Below, in pieces: positions 17,462 through 28,965 of a stretch of DNA of 64,000 nt (its first letter is position 1; each line of letters begins with the position of its first letter). The notes under the pieces were generated by a model. That model was not told the origin of the DNA. It ran no database searches and saw only the letters and a program-made list of their open reading frames with translations. Source of the stretch: Actinomycetota bacterium (GTDB taxonomy: Bacteria > Actinomycetota > Actinomycetes > Nanopelagicales > Nanopelagicaceae); contig JAQBVO010000003.1 in NCBI GenBank assembly GCA_027728065.1, positions 26,410 to 90,409 on the forward strand, read 5' to 3'. The translations under genes were made by a program, and so were the position numbers.

Positions 17462-19495
17462 ATGACAAACGCAAACCCTTTTGCCCAACGCAGCACCCTC
17501 GAATTTGAACTACCTGCATTTGCACAAATTAACCAGGAGCACTATCTGCCTGCCTTCTACGAAGGATGCACACAGCAGTTAGCACAAGTTCAGGCCATTC
17601 TTGATACTCCAGGTGCTGCAACCTTCGAAAATACAATTGTCGCTCTTGAAATGAGTGGGCAGATGTTGAAGCGCATGTTGTTGGTCTTTTATAACAAGTC
17701 ATCTAGCGATACTAATGATGCATTAGATGCAATCGAAGAGGAGATGGCTCCAAAACTTGCCGCGCATGAAGATGCAATTAATTTAAATCCAACTTTGTTT
17801 AAGCGGATTAAGGATTTGTATGATAACCGTGAATCTCTATCTCTCAATAGCGAAGATGCATGGCTGCTCGAACGCTACTATAAGGATTTAATCCATGCAG
17901 GTGCCCACTTAACCCAATCTCAGCGCGATCGACTAAAAGAGCTTAACGAAGAGCTCTCCTCCCTTGAGACTCTATTTTCAAAAAACGTCCTCGCAGATAC
18001 TAATAACCTCGCTATCGTGGTTGAAACTCTTGAGGAGTTAGATGGGCTTAGTGAGAATGAAATCGCTAGCGCAGCAGCAGCAGCTAAAGAGCGTGGGTTT
18101 GATGGCAAATGGCTTATTGGAATGGTCAACTTCACCGGCAATCCACTCCTTAATTCTCTAACCAATCGCCAACTGCGTAAAAAGATTATGGAGGCATCCA
18201 AGCTAAAGGCTAACCGGGCAAATGAAAACGATAACAAGCCTATTCTGCTCAAAATGGTCAAATTACGCGCAGAGCGTGCCAAATTATTCGGTAAGCAAAC
18301 ACATGCCGAGTATGTAATCGCTGTTCAGACCGCCGAGCATCCAGAGAACGTCCACGCGATGCTCCGAAAAATTGCACCTGCAGCCGTTCGCAATGCAAAG
18401 GCAGAGGCCGATGATCTCAAAAAATCAGCGGGAAGCGATATAGAAAGCTGGGACTGGGGTTTTTATACCGAACAAGTCCGTCTTGAAAAATACAACATCG
18501 ATACAACAAAGATGCGCCCCTATTTTGAATTAGAGCGCGTACTACACGATGGTGTCTTCTTTGCCGCCAACAAGTTGTTCGGTCTTGTCTTTAAAGAGCG
18601 TCCAGATTTAACTACGTATCATCCAGAGGCCCGTGCCTTTGAAGTTAATCATGAAGATGGCAGCAAGGTTGGTTTATTCATTGGAGATTTCTACACGCGG
18701 GATTCAAAGCGTGGTGGGGCATGGATGAATAGCCTTGTCAATCAAAACTTTTTGATCAATCAACTCCCCGTGATAGTCAACAATTTAAATGTTCCTAAGC
18801 CACCAGCGGGAAAGCCAACATTGCTTACTTATGATGAAACAACAACCTTGTTCCACGAATTTGGCCATGCTCTGCATGGTCTGTTGTCTCAAGTTAGGTA
18901 TCCCCGTGTTTCCGGCACCAGCGTTCAGCGCGACTTTGTTGAGTTTCCATCACAAGTAAACGAGATGTGGATTCTGTGGCCAGAGGTTGTTGAAAACTAC
19001 GCACGGCATAATGAAACTGGTCAGAAACTGCCACAAGAGTGGATCGATAACTTAAAAGCGGCTTCAACATTTAATGAAGGTCATGCAACTACAAGTTATT
19101 TGGCTGCGGCCATTCTTGATTTAGCCTGGCACTCGCTGACAGTTGAAGAGGCGGCTAAAGTCAATGATGTAGAAGGCTTTGAGGCTCAAGCGATTAAGGA
19201 TTACGGTCTTGATTTTGCACCTGTACCAACTCGATATCGCTCTACTTATTTCTCACATATTTTTGCTGGGGGTTATTCAGCTGGGTATTACGGCTACATC
19301 TGGTCTGAAGTTTTGGATGCAGACACTGTGGATTGGTTCAAGGAAAATGGTGGATTGCAACGCAAAAATGGTGAGCATTTCAAGAACACACTACTCGGAC
19401 TCGGTGGATCGATTGATTCAATGCAGATGTTCCGTAACTTCCGGGGATGTGATTCAAAAATCGAACCGTTGTTAAAACGTCGCGGTCTGCTCTAA
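17462..19495 (+). CDS. M3-family zinc metallopeptidase (oligopeptidase A / peptidyl-dipeptidase Dcp type)
   Basis: 677 residues from ATG 17462, the family's normal length; the track's upstream start at 17360 lies inside the helicase gene. The zinc site HEFGHALHG is near residue 465, with the third ligand Glu downstream. No signal peptide, so a cytoplasmic enzyme that degrades oligopeptides is likely. The family members Dcp and PrlC cannot be separated with confidence by eye. It converges on the DUF5302 gene with six bases between stops. Confidence 0.9.
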   Translation: MTNANPFAQRSTLEFELPAFAQINQEHYLPAFYEGCTQQLAQVQAILDTPGAATFENTIVALEMSGQMLKRMLLVFYNKSSSDTNDALDAIEEEMAPKLAAHEDAINLNPTLFKRIKDLYDNRESLSLNSEDAWLLERYYKDLIHAGAHLTQSQRDRLKELNEELSSLETLFSKNVLADTNNLAIVVETLEELDGLSENEIASAAAAAKERGFDGKWLIGMVNFTGNPLLNSLTNRQLRKKIMEASKLKANRANENDNKPILLKMVKLRAERAKLFGKQTHAEYVIAVQTAEHPENVHAMLRKIAPAAVRNAKAEADDLKKSAGSDIESWDWGFYTEQVRLEKYNIDTTKMRPYFELERVLHDGVFFAANKLFGLVFKERPDLTTYHPEARAFEVNHEDGSKVGLFIGDFYTRDSKRGGAWMNSLVNQNFLINQLPVIVNNLNVPKPPAGKPTLLTYDETTTLFHEFGHALHGLLSQVRYPRVSGTSVQRDFVEFPSQVNEMWILWPEVVENYARHNETGQKLPQEWIDNLKAASTFNEGHATTSYLAAAILDLAWHSLTVEEAAKVNDVEGFEAQAIKDYGLDFAPVPTRYRSTYFSHIFAGGYSAGYYGYIWSEVLDADTVDWFKENGGLQRKNGEHFKNTLLGLGGSIDSMQMFRNFRGCDSKIEPLLKRRGLL

Positions 19496-19501
19496 AACTA
19501 T

Positions 19502-19693
19502 TTAGCCGGCAGAGCCAGAACCCGACGGACCGGCTTTGCGCTGAATTTGTGGCGCGCCACCGCTGCGTTGCCCTCCACGAATCTTAGATCCAGTTTCAGT
19601 GTGTGTCTGAGTGCCTGGTGCGCCCTTTTTATTTCTCTTTGCTTCAAGGGCGGCGAGCATTCTTGCCTTCACATCATCATTTTTATCGGCCAT
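19502..19693 (-). CDS. DUF5302 small basic protein
   Basis: 63 residues starting MADKNDDVKARMLAALEAK, an acidic/basic helix followed by a Gly/Ser/Gln-rich low-complexity tail (RGGQRSGGAPQIQRK). The length and N-terminal sequence match the actinobacterial DUF5302 family. No known function. It follows bldC by nine bases and is probably co-transcribed with it. Confidence 0.8.
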   Translation of the reverse strand: MADKNDDVKARMLAALEAKRNKKGAPGTQTHTETGSKIRGGQRSGGAPQIQRKAGPSGSGSAG

Positions 19694-19702
19694 GAGGTAA
19701 CT

Positions 19703-19906
19703 CTAGTTGGTTGATTCCTTATACTCACGCAAACGTTCAAGAACCTCTGACTCGCGATAGCGACGATGTCCGCCAAGGGTACGAATCGCAGTAAGTTTGC
19801 CGGCCTTAGCCCAACGAGTCACTGTTTTAGGATTTACTCGAAAGCGTTGTGCCACTTCTTTTGGCGTTAAGAGAACTTCTGGAGCGGGCGGGCGGTTCGT
19901 ATCCAT
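19703..19906 (-). CDS. bldC: BldC-type MerR-like DNA-binding regulator
   Basis: 67 residues, essentially a single winged-helix domain: LLTPKEVAQRFRVNPKTVTRWAKAGKLTAIRTLGGHRRYRESEV. This matches BldC, which in Streptomyces binds DNA as head-to-tail oligomers and controls development genes. In a non-sporulating streamlined cell its targets are unknown. AAGGGG lies seven bases before the ATG. The position beside DUF3073 and purM is the conserved actinobacterial order. Confidence 0.9.
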   Translation of the reverse strand: MDTNRPPAPEVLLTPKEVAQRFRVNPKTVTRWAKAGKLTAIRTLGGHRRYRESEVLERLREYKESTN

Positions 19907-19999
19907 CGCTTGACCCCTTGATCAATCATGTCCTAATTGCACCGTATTGTGACGAAGTATCGCCGATTTAAGTAGCTTAAAGCAATACTGCCGAAGGGG

Positions 20000-20815
20000 T
20001 TAATTCGCCGATTCTAGGCTTTGAACGTTGCGCCAACGCGACATTAACCGCTCGTACCCTTGTCCTGCAACCATTCCATCGGCGGCTGCTAGACCGCTCA
20101 ATGAGCGCGCTACATCCTCAATCGATGTATCGGCTATTAATCCATCTTCACCATTATCTCGAAGTGATTTATCTAGATACGTTGCAAGGCCGCCGTAATC
20201 TAGTTCGACGAAGGATTGTGGGTGAAACATTTCAAGCCATGAGATTAAGTTTTCTAAATCCTGTTCTACCGGCCCTTGGCCAAATGCACCGACTACTGTT
20301 TCGTGTGCAGCTTGTGCACGTGATTTTGCTAGAGAAATAGTTGTACGGGCGATTGTAAATAAACCATATGCATCCTTACCCCGCTGACGATCTTGCGGCT
20401 GGAAAAGTAAGAACCATCGTGGAGGGATTACCCACGTCTCGTTGAGAATATGCGGAACCTTATCTTCTAGTAAATCTACACCAGCGGTTATTACATCTTC
20501 CATAGCCGGTGTTATAAAGAAAGGGATCACTGTGCTCGGTAGTGAGTCTTTAAAGTTATCGAGTGCAGCCCAGCAACGTGTCGCCGTCGCCCATGGCGAT
20601 ATGTATCGCTCGCCTTCAACCTCAAGAATATGAACACCATCTGGTCGGCCTGCTGGGGATTCCAGAAAAACTAAACGGCGAAGCGCTAAGGTCTCTTCGA
20701 ATATATAACTCGCCCCATCTATATCAATCGACTGCCAACGCAGGCGATCGGCGGGTTCAAATGCTGAAAGTGGTTCGTAGATACGAAGAGATGCAACGTA
20801 AGGAGTTGGTCTCAC
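20000..20815 (-). CDS. Conserved actinobacterial protein of unknown function between DUF3073 and bldC
   Basis: 271 residues, not recognised as a named family. No signal peptide or membrane span. Visible features are an aromatic-rich N-terminal half with short beta-type segments (SYIFEETLALRRLVFLES, WVIPPRWFLLFQP) and a helical C-terminal half (TTISLAKSRAQAAHETVVGAF). GTG 20815 overlaps the DUF3073 stop by four bases (GTGA), so the two are coupled. The same place in other actinobacteria usually holds a hypothetical gene, so it may be an uncharacterised conserved partner of that locus. No reaction can be assigned. Confidence 0.7.
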   Translation of the reverse strand: MRPTPYVASLRIYEPLSAFEPADRLRWQSIDIDGASYIFEETLALRRLVFLESPAGRPDGVHILEVEGERYISPWATATRCWAALDNFKDSLPSTVIPFFITPAMEDVITAGVDLLEDKVPHILNETWVIPPRWFLLFQPQDRQRGKDAYGLFTIARTTISLAKSRAQAAHETVVGAFGQGPVEQDLENLISWLEMFHPQSFVELDYGGLATYLDKSLRDNGEDGLIADTSIEDVARSLSGLAAADGMVAGQGYERLMSRWRNVQSLESAN

Positions 20816-20988
20816 GCACGTGGGATATAATTGCCCTCAACGAAGGGATCGTCATCATCTTGATTTTTTGCTGTATCAACTTCGCCATGGAGCTCTTTTG
20901 TTAAACGATCGAAATCCATATCTTGTGCGTTGTACTTTAAATCCCGTGCAACTTTTGTCTGCTTTGCTTTTGTTCGGCCGCGACCCAT
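20812..20988 (-). CDS. DUF3073 protein (too short for the ORF track)
   Basis: 58 residues starting MGRGRTKAKQTKVARDLKYN, then QDMDFDRLTKELHG and an acidic tail. The start and the basic-then-acidic layout match the DUF3073 family that sits downstream of purM in actinobacteria. GAGGAGG lies seven bases before the ATG. The stop overlaps the next gene's GTG. Function unknown; it starts 42 bases after the purM remnant. Confidence 0.9.
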   Translation of the reverse strand: MGRGRTKAKQTKVARDLKYNAQDMDFDRLTKELHGEVDTAKNQDDDDPFVEGNYIPRA

Positions 20989-21030
20989 AGTGCGACCTCC
21001 TCACCTGTGTGTTTTCGTCAGAGCCGTAGA

Positions 21031-21465
21031 TTACCGCCCTCTGTAGGCGCCTTCCAAAGTAGAGCGTGGCCCTGAGCCAGTCGTCGTTGATATAACGCCA
21101 GCTACCCAGGCTTTCATCCCACGTGCGGCCAGGGATGCCAGGGCTAGATCGGCTGAATCCGGGGCCAGAACTGCGACCATGCCGATTCCAGCGTTCCACG
21201 TGCGCTCCATATCGGCCTGCGGTACGCCACCAATCCTGGCCATAAACTCCATCTCAACTGGAAGCGACCATGTTGAGCGATCATAGATGGCGGAGAGATT
21301 CTCTGGAATCACTCGCGCCGTATTTTCGGCGATGCCTCCACCTGTGATGTGAGAGAAGCCGCGCAGTGCAGTCGGCATGGATTTAATTAAAGCCAAGCAA
21401 TCTAAAGTGTAGATCTCTGTGGGTTTGAGAAATACCTCACCTGATGTTTTTCCATATTCACTTAC
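21031..21465 (-). pseudogene. purM: purM 3' fragment (AIR synthetase C-terminal ~145 residues)
   Basis: The sequence from VSEYGKTSGEVFLKPTEIYT through LIKSMPTALRGFSHITGGG to the stop is the C-terminal domain of phosphoribosylformylglycinamidine cyclo-ligase (PurM), including the GFSHITGGG block. A complete PurM has about 340 residues; the N-terminal ~200, with the ATP-binding strands, are absent. Immediately upstream the reading is purC instead. The track's 121-residue ORF is this fragment from an internal TTG. On its own it cannot be an active enzyme. It is either a real deletion scar or an assembly join. Confidence 0.85.
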
Positions 21466-21617
21466 ACCCAGTCGTATGCAGATATTCGATCAGAGGCAAC
21501 TAACAAAATCTGATTCTTCTCATTTGTATATAGGTCTCGTACTTTTCCCGTGCGCAGATGTGTCCACCCAGGTATCGCAGGCGCTGGCGGTGGGCCAGTT
21601 AGGCCAAAGCCACTCAC
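21462..21617 (-). pseudogene. purC: purC 5' fragment (SAICAR synthetase first 51 residues)
   Basis: GTG 21617 overlaps the purB stop (GTGA). The frame reads a PurC opening: PAIPGWTHLRTGKVRDLY, then ILLVASDRISAYDWV, the family's N-terminal ATP-site strand. It meets TAA at 21464-21462 exactly where the sequence switches to purM. Normal PurC is about 290 residues, so about 240 are missing, together with whatever lay between purC and purM (purS, purQ, purL, purF in the usual actinobacterial order). It is not in the ORF track. Confidence 0.85.
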
Positions 21618-23035
21618 CGAATAGAGCCGGGTTTGTACTGCACTGCTGCAGGGTGCGCGGATGTAATCGCGTCGATGCGACTGACAACTCGAGCAACTTG
21701 TTGGCGAGCATCGCCAGTAAATTCAAGTGGTGTACTTATCAATAGATCTAAAGCCGCTCGATCTAAAGGTAGGCGCGCATCATTAGATAAATCCTCAAGA
21801 AGAGAGTTGCTCTTACCCTCACGCATTTCAAGGGCGGCCTTGATCGCATGCTCTTTAATAATTTCATGTGCACTCTCGCGTCCAACGCCAGCTTTGACCG
21901 CGGCCATCAAGATCTTTGTGGTGGCTAAAAACGGCAGATAGCGCTCTAATTCTGCGGCGATAACGGCGGGGAAAGCGCCGAACTCATCGAGTACCGTCAA
22001 TATCGTTTCAAGTAGCCCATCCATGGCAAAAAATGCATCCGGGATCGCCACTCGACGAACAACGCTGCATGAAACATCGCCCTCGTTCCATTGATCTCCG
22101 GCTAATTCGCTGACCATCGATGCATATCCACGCAGGAGAACAGCTAAACCATTTACTCGTTCGCATGAGCGTGTATTCATCTTATGCGGCATCGCACTGC
22201 TGCCGACTTGCCCCGCTTTAAAGCCCTCGGTTACAAGCTCTGCACCAGCCATTAAGCGAATCGATGTTGCCAGCGATGATGGAGCAGATGCTAACTGCAC
22301 AAGTGTTGTGAGAACATCATAATCAAATGAACGTGGGTAGATCTGACCTGTCGAGTCCATGACTCGATCAAAGCCCAAGGCTTTTGCGATAGCAGATTCA
22401 AAGTTTGAATGTGCATCGGATGAACCCAATAAGTCAATTGAATCCTGCGCGGTGCCTACTGCGCCTTTAATCCCACGCATTGGATAGCGCTCTTGTAATG
22501 CAATTAAGCGCTCGTATGCAAACAGTAACTCTTCAGCTATAGATGCAAAACGTTTCCCAAGTGTTGTGATCTGTGCCGGTACATTATGTGAGCGGCCAGT
22601 GATAGGTTGATTGGAATACTGCATTGCACGCTCTGCTAACCGTGCCAGCAGAGTAATCACTTTTTCGCTTATAAGATCAAGTCCGTTGCAAATTTGTTGT
22701 GCCTCGATATTTTCAGTTAGGTCGCGGCTAGTCATCGCGGCATGAATTGATTCGTGACCGGCCAGAGCATTAAACTCTTCGATACGTGCCTTAACATCAT
22801 GACGAATCTTTTTTTCACGGACATCGATTGATGCAAGATCCACTCGTGCAATTACATTCTCATAGGCTGTAATTACAGCCGGAGAGATTGCGTGAGCGTG
22901 GGCCGATTGTGCCCGCATAACAGCGATCCATAATCTTCGCTCTGCAATAATCTTTGCCTCAGGCGAAAAGATTTCGCGCATCGGCGCAGTTGCATATCTA
23001 TTGGCGATAAGGCTCACTGATGGATTATCGGCCAT
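21614..23035 (-). CDS. purB: Adenylosuccinate lyase PurB
   Basis: 473 residues, fumarase/aspartase superfamily. It acts twice in purine synthesis: SAICAR to AICAR and adenylosuccinate to AMP. The signature GSSAMPHKMNTRSCERVNGL with the catalytic loop Ser is intact, as are TSRDLTENIE and TGRSHNVPAQ. It directly follows purD (no gap) and overlaps the purC remnant. Even if de novo synthesis is broken, it remains useful for IMP to AMP with PurA. Confidence 0.95.
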   Translation of the reverse strand: MADNPSVSLIANRYATAPMREIFSPEAKIIAERRLWIAVMRAQSAHAHAISPAVITAYENVIARVDLASIDVREKKIRHDVKARIEEFNALAGHESIHAAMTSRDLTENIEAQQICNGLDLISEKVITLLARLAERAMQYSNQPITGRSHNVPAQITTLGKRFASIAEELLFAYERLIALQERYPMRGIKGAVGTAQDSIDLLGSSDAHSNFESAIAKALGFDRVMDSTGQIYPRSFDYDVLTTLVQLASAPSSLATSIRLMAGAELVTEGFKAGQVGSSAMPHKMNTRSCERVNGLAVLLRGYASMVSELAGDQWNEGDVSCSVVRRVAIPDAFFAMDGLLETILTVLDEFGAFPAVIAAELERYLPFLATTKILMAAVKAGVGRESAHEIIKEHAIKAALEMREGKSNSLLEDLSNDARLPLDRAALDLLISTPLEFTGDARQQVARVVSRIDAITSAHPAAVQYKPGSIR

Positions 23036-24280
23036 TTAATTGCCCTTCTCTGCCACTGAGGCGTTCAGTGCAATGTCGCTGCGAAAAAAGGAGCCGGGTA
23101 GCGAGATTTGACTAATGGCACGGTAGGCGCGATCTCTAGCCTCGGTCAGATCAGATCCAACGCCGGTCACGGTTAAAACACGGCCTCCGGTTGCTATAAG
23201 GCCTTGGCCGTTCTGTGATGTGCCTGCGTGAAAGATTTGTACATTCTTAATCACTGGCAACTGGGAGATACGGCCACCACTCTTTGGGGCAGTTGGATAT
23301 CCCTCAGCAGCTAAAACAACAGCGACTGCCGATTCATCTCGCCACTCCAATACAGTGTCGGCAAGATCTGCAGTAGCAGCCTTATACAGAAGTGATGCCA
23401 GTGGAGTTTTGAGTAATGGAATTAGCACTTGCGTTTCTGGATCTCCAAAGCGCACATTGAACTCTATGACGCGCGTTCCATGATCGGTTAGTGCTAAGCC
23501 TGCATAGAGTAAACCGATAAAGGGTGTTCCACGCGCATTCATTTCGGCGATGATTGGTGCAAGGACTTGCGTATAGGTGTCGTCGATAATATCCGAGGGT
23601 GCCCAGGAAAGTGGTGAGTATGCACCCATTCCACCAGTATTAGGACCATCATCATTATTGCCGACACGTTTGAAATCCTGTACTGGTTGCATCGCAAGAA
23701 TTGAAGTTCCATCACTAATGCCAAAGAGTGAGATCTCTGGTCCATTTAAATACTCTTCTATAACGACACGTTTACATGTCAGTGCGTGATTTATTGCCTC
23801 TTGCCGATCGTGCGTAACGACGACGCCTTTACCACCAGCTAATCCATCATCTTTAACAACATATGGTGGGCCAAAAGTATCGAACGCCTTTTCATACTGT
23901 GCAAGCGTTGTACATGTAAAGCTATGCGCAGTCGGTACACCCGCATCCGACATCACCTCTTTAGCAAAAGTCTTTGAACCCTCTAACGCTGCCGCCGCCT
24001 TTGATGGACCAAATACAGCGATTTTCAATCGGCGTAGATCATCGGCAACTCCATTAACTAGTGGAATCTCTGGACCGATAACTACTAATTCTGCGGCGAT
24101 TTCCTGTGCCAGGGCAACGATTTGCGCGTTACTTGTGATGTCGATTCGATGGCATTGGGCAAACTGGGCGATACCTGGATTGCCGGGTGCAACATGTAGT
24201 TCGGTACAGGCGGGATCTGCATGTAGAGCTAACCCAAGGGCGTGTTCGCGACCGCCGCTTCCAATTAGGAGGATTTTCAT
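23036..24280 (-). CDS. purD: Phosphoribosylamine-glycine ligase PurD
   Basis: 414 residues, an ATP-grasp enzyme joining phosphoribosylamine to glycine. The N-terminal GSGGREHALG, the ATP-grasp segments VVKDDGLAGGKGVVV and the C-terminal FNVRFGDPETQVLIPLL are all present, so it appears intact. It lies two bases after purA and abuts purB, in one operon. PurD has no use outside IMP synthesis (or related routes), so its preservation argues against an old loss of the pathway. Confidence 0.95.
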   Translation of the reverse strand: MKILLIGSGGREHALGLALHADPACTELHVAPGNPGIAQFAQCHRIDITSNAQIVALAQEIAAELVVIGPEIPLVNGVADDLRRLKIAVFGPSKAAAALEGSKTFAKEVMSDAGVPTAHSFTCTTLAQYEKAFDTFGPPYVVKDDGLAGGKGVVVTHDRQEAINHALTCKRVVIEEYLNGPEISLFGISDGTSILAMQPVQDFKRVGNNDDGPNTGGMGAYSPLSWAPSDIIDDTYTQVLAPIIAEMNARGTPFIGLLYAGLALTDHGTRVIEFNVRFGDPETQVLIPLLKTPLASLLYKAATADLADTVLEWRDESAVAVVLAAEGYPTAPKSGGRISQLPVIKNVQIFHAGTSQNGQGLIATGGRVLTVTGVGSDLTEARDRAYRAISQISLPGSFFRSDIALNASVAEKGN

Positions 24281-24282
24281 TG

Positions 24283-26618
<2,336 letters not shown>

Positions 26619-26752
26619 TTTGGCTCCTTGTCGCTCTGGCGTAAAACTCTAGGCGAGCGCTTCGTTGAACCATCTAGAGGCTTACGGCCAATCCTCTCAC
26701 TTTCTAGCCTAATCGCACAAAGCGGCACAAAGATCTGCAGAGAGTGGCAGAG

Positions 26753-26784
26753 AAAATGCCCCCGGACTGGGTTGGGGGCATTTT
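26753..26784. terminator. Bidirectional intrinsic terminator
   Basis: AAAATGCCCCC and GGGGGCATTTT form a perfect 11-bp stem around a 10-base loop, with A/T runs built into both sides. It lies just after the stop of the 34-residue peptide gene and so ends that short minus-strand transcript. Confidence 0.85.
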
Positions 26785-26793
26785 CAAAGCCGC

Positions 26794-26898
26794 TTAGGAC
26801 AGGCTCTTAAGGGCGTTAGCTAAGAACTTGGCCAGGGCTGCAACTAGCACTGGACTACTCAGTAGCTTTAAAAACATGAGGATAAAAGACGTAAGCAT
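26794..26898 (-). CDS. 34-residue hydrophobic/amphipathic peptide
   Basis: Not in the ORF track. It starts MLTSFILMFLKLLSSPVLVA and ends in ALKSLS, with three Lys as the only charged residues, so it would form a single amphipathic or membrane helix. AAGGAG is five to six bases before the ATG, the strongest ribosome site in this part of the window, and a perfect terminator hairpin begins ten bases after the stop. That gives a tight monocistronic unit. Size and charge resemble short membrane peptides such as phenol-soluble modulins, type I toxins or small regulatory membrane proteins, but no family is recognised. Confidence 0.65.
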   Translation of the reverse strand: MLTSFILMFLKLLSSPVLVAALAKFLANALKSLS

Positions 26899-26961
26899 GT
26901 GAACTCCTTTCCATGGCGAATCATTGGCCGTGTTCACTCACAAAAAAGCTATCTGACAAAA

Positions 26962-26981
26962 CCTTGTTGATAAGAACAAGG
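26962..26981. promoter_or_regulatory. Inverted repeat overlapping the acs promoter
   Basis: CCTTGTT-GATAAG-AACAAGG, two perfect 7-bp arms, ends 19 bases before the acs ATG. It overlaps a TTGTTG -35-like element. It could be an operator for acs or for the divergent peptide gene. No matching regulator is recognised. Confidence 0.45.
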
Positions 26982-26986
26982 GCGGG

Positions 26987-26992
26987 TAGCCT
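26987..26992 (+). promoter_or_regulatory. Candidate -10 box (TAGCCT) for leaderless acs
   Basis: TAGCCT, eight bases, then ATG 27001; TTGTTG lies 16 bases upstream as a possible -35. No Shine-Dalgarno is present. Confidence 0.45.
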
Positions 26993-27000
26993 CTCTGGCT

Positions 27001-28965
27001 ATGGAACAAGAGCATGAGTCGCTTGAAAATCTCCTACACGAAGCGCGCAAATTCCCGCCAACTGCCGAGTTTGCTGCAACGGCAAATGCTCAGCCTGAGA
27101 TTTATGCACGTGCTGACAAAGATCGCTTAGCTTTTTGGGAAAATCAAGCTTGCGATCTTGAGTGGGAGAGAAAATGGGATTCGGTACTTCAATGGAATGT
27201 CCCCTATGTACAGTGGTTTTCCGGCGGAAAGTTAAATGCCTCTGTTAACGCACTTGATCGCCATGTGGCACAGGGCCGCGGTGAGCGAGTTGCATTTTAT
27301 TTCGAAGGTGAACCTGGAGATACGCGCACAATTACTTACGCGCAGTTATTAATTGAGGTTAAAAAAACCGCCAATGCTCTGACCGAAATCGGAGTTAAAG
27401 CTGGGGAGCGTGTTGCTATTTATATGCCAATGATTCCCGAGGCTGCGATTGCAATGTTGGCCTGTGCCCGCATTGGCGCGCCACACTCGGTTGTCTTCGG
27501 TGGCTTTTCAGCCGATGCCCTCTTATCACGTATTCAAGATGCCGATGCTAAGTTGGTTATTACCGCCGATGGTGGGTTTCGAAAGGGTGCCCCGCTAGCC
27601 TTAAAGAATACGGTTGATGATGCCCTTAAAGGCCGGCACAATGTTGAAAAAGTTCTAGTTGTTGCACGCACAGCGCAGGAGGTTGCATGGGAATCTGGCC
27701 GCGATCTCTGGTGGCATGAAATCGTTGACCGGCAGAGCCCAGAGCATATGGCGCAAAGCTTTGACTCTGAGCATCCGCTATTTATCCTCTATACATCGGG
27801 TACAACGGCCAAACCTAAGGGTATTTTACATACTACAGGCGGCTATTTAACCCAGGTCGCCTACACCCACAAAGTTGTCTTTGACCTTAAGGCCCAGAAG
27901 GATATTTATTGGTGCACAGCAGATGTCGGTTGGGTGACCGGACATAGCTACGTTGTTTATGGCCCACTTATTAATGGTGCTACACAGGTTATGTATGAAG
28001 GTACCCCCGATACTCCACATAAGGGACGTATCTTTGAAATTATCGCAAAGTACGGTGTCACTATTTTATACACCGCGCCAACGCTTATTCGCACATGGAT
28101 GAAATGGGGCGATGAGATTCCTTTGGCACATAACTTAAAATCTCTCCGCTTGCTGGGCTCAGTTGGTGAACCGATTAACCCCCAAGCATGGATGTGGTAT
28201 CGAGAGATTATCGGTGGCGACCGCTGCCCGATCGTAGATACATGGTGGCAGACCGAGACCGGCGCAATCATGATTTCACCACTACCAGGAATTACTGCAA
28301 CTAAACCCGGCTCTGCGATGCAAACTATCCCCGGTATCAGCGCGCAAGTTGTTGATGATTCGGCCACCCCCGTTGGAAACGGGCATGGAGGTTATTTAAT
28401 TCTCGATAAACCATGGCCATCTATGTTGCGGGGTATTTGGGGCGAAGACGCGCGCTACAAAGAGACTTACTGGTCTCGCTTTCCTGGGATTTACTTTGCA
28501 GGAGATGGCGCTAAGTTAGATGAAGAGGGCGCTATCTGGCTGCTAGGCCGAGTCGATGATGTTATGAATATCTCAGGCCACCGAATCTCAACAACTGAAG
28601 TTGAATCCGCTCTTGTTTCCCATGAAGCCGTTGCAGAAGCGGCAGTTGTCGGCGCCGCAGATGCGATGACAGGTCAAGGCATCGTTGCATTTGTGATTTT
28701 GCGGGGAGGCGCTGCCCATAACAATGGCGAGCTCTTATTAGCGCAGCTTCGAAACCATGTGGCAAAAGAGATTGGTGCGATAGCAAAGCCCCGTCAAATA
28801 TTGGTAGTTAATGAACTGCCAAAAACTAGAAGTGGCAAAATCATGCGGCGCTTACTCAAGGATGTTGCCGAAGATCGCCAGGTTGGAGATGCAACGACCT
28901 TGGCCGATCCAAATGTAATGAAGCTTATTTCTGAGGGTTTAAAAAGTGCCAAGGATGAGGATTAA
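27001..28965 (+). CDS. acs: Acetyl-CoA synthetase (AMP-forming)
   Basis: 654 residues, full length. Converts acetate, ATP and CoA to acetyl-CoA, AMP and PPi. The adenylation motifs are present: [19 protein letters not shown] near 264, WWQTETGA near 418, and the C-terminal [12 protein letters not shown], whose Lys is the usual acetylation control site. The start appears leaderless. An inverted repeat over the promoter suggests a dedicated repressor or activator. It overlaps the thioredoxin-like gene by four bases, tail to tail. Confidence 0.96.
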   Translation: MEQEHESLENLLHEARKFPPTAEFAATANAQPEIYARADKDRLAFWENQACDLEWERKWDSVLQWNVPYVQWFSGGKLNASVNALDRHVAQGRGERVAFYFEGEPGDTRTITYAQLLIEVKKTANALTEIGVKAGERVAIYMPMIPEAAIAMLACARIGAPHSVVFGGFSADALLSRIQDADAKLVITADGGFRKGAPLALKNTVDDALKGRHNVEKVLVVARTAQEVAWESGRDLWWHEIVDRQSPEHMAQSFDSEHPLFILYTSGTTAKPKGILHTTGGYLTQVAYTHKVVFDLKAQKDIYWCTADVGWVTGHSYVVYGPLINGATQVMYEGTPDTPHKGRIFEIIAKYGVTILYTAPTLIRTWMKWGDEIPLAHNLKSLRLLGSVGEPINPQAWMWYREIIGGDRCPIVDTWWQTETGAIMISPLPGITATKPGSAMQTIPGISAQVVDDSATPVGNGHGGYLILDKPWPSMLRGIWGEDARYKETYWSRFPGIYFAGDGAKLDEEGAIWLLGRVDDVMNISGHRISTTEVESALVSHEAVAEAAVVGAADAMTGQGIVAFVILRGGAAHNNGELLLAQLRNHVAKEIGAIAKPRQILVVNELPKTRSGKIMRRLLKDVAEDRQVGDATTLADPNVMKLISEGLKSAKDED

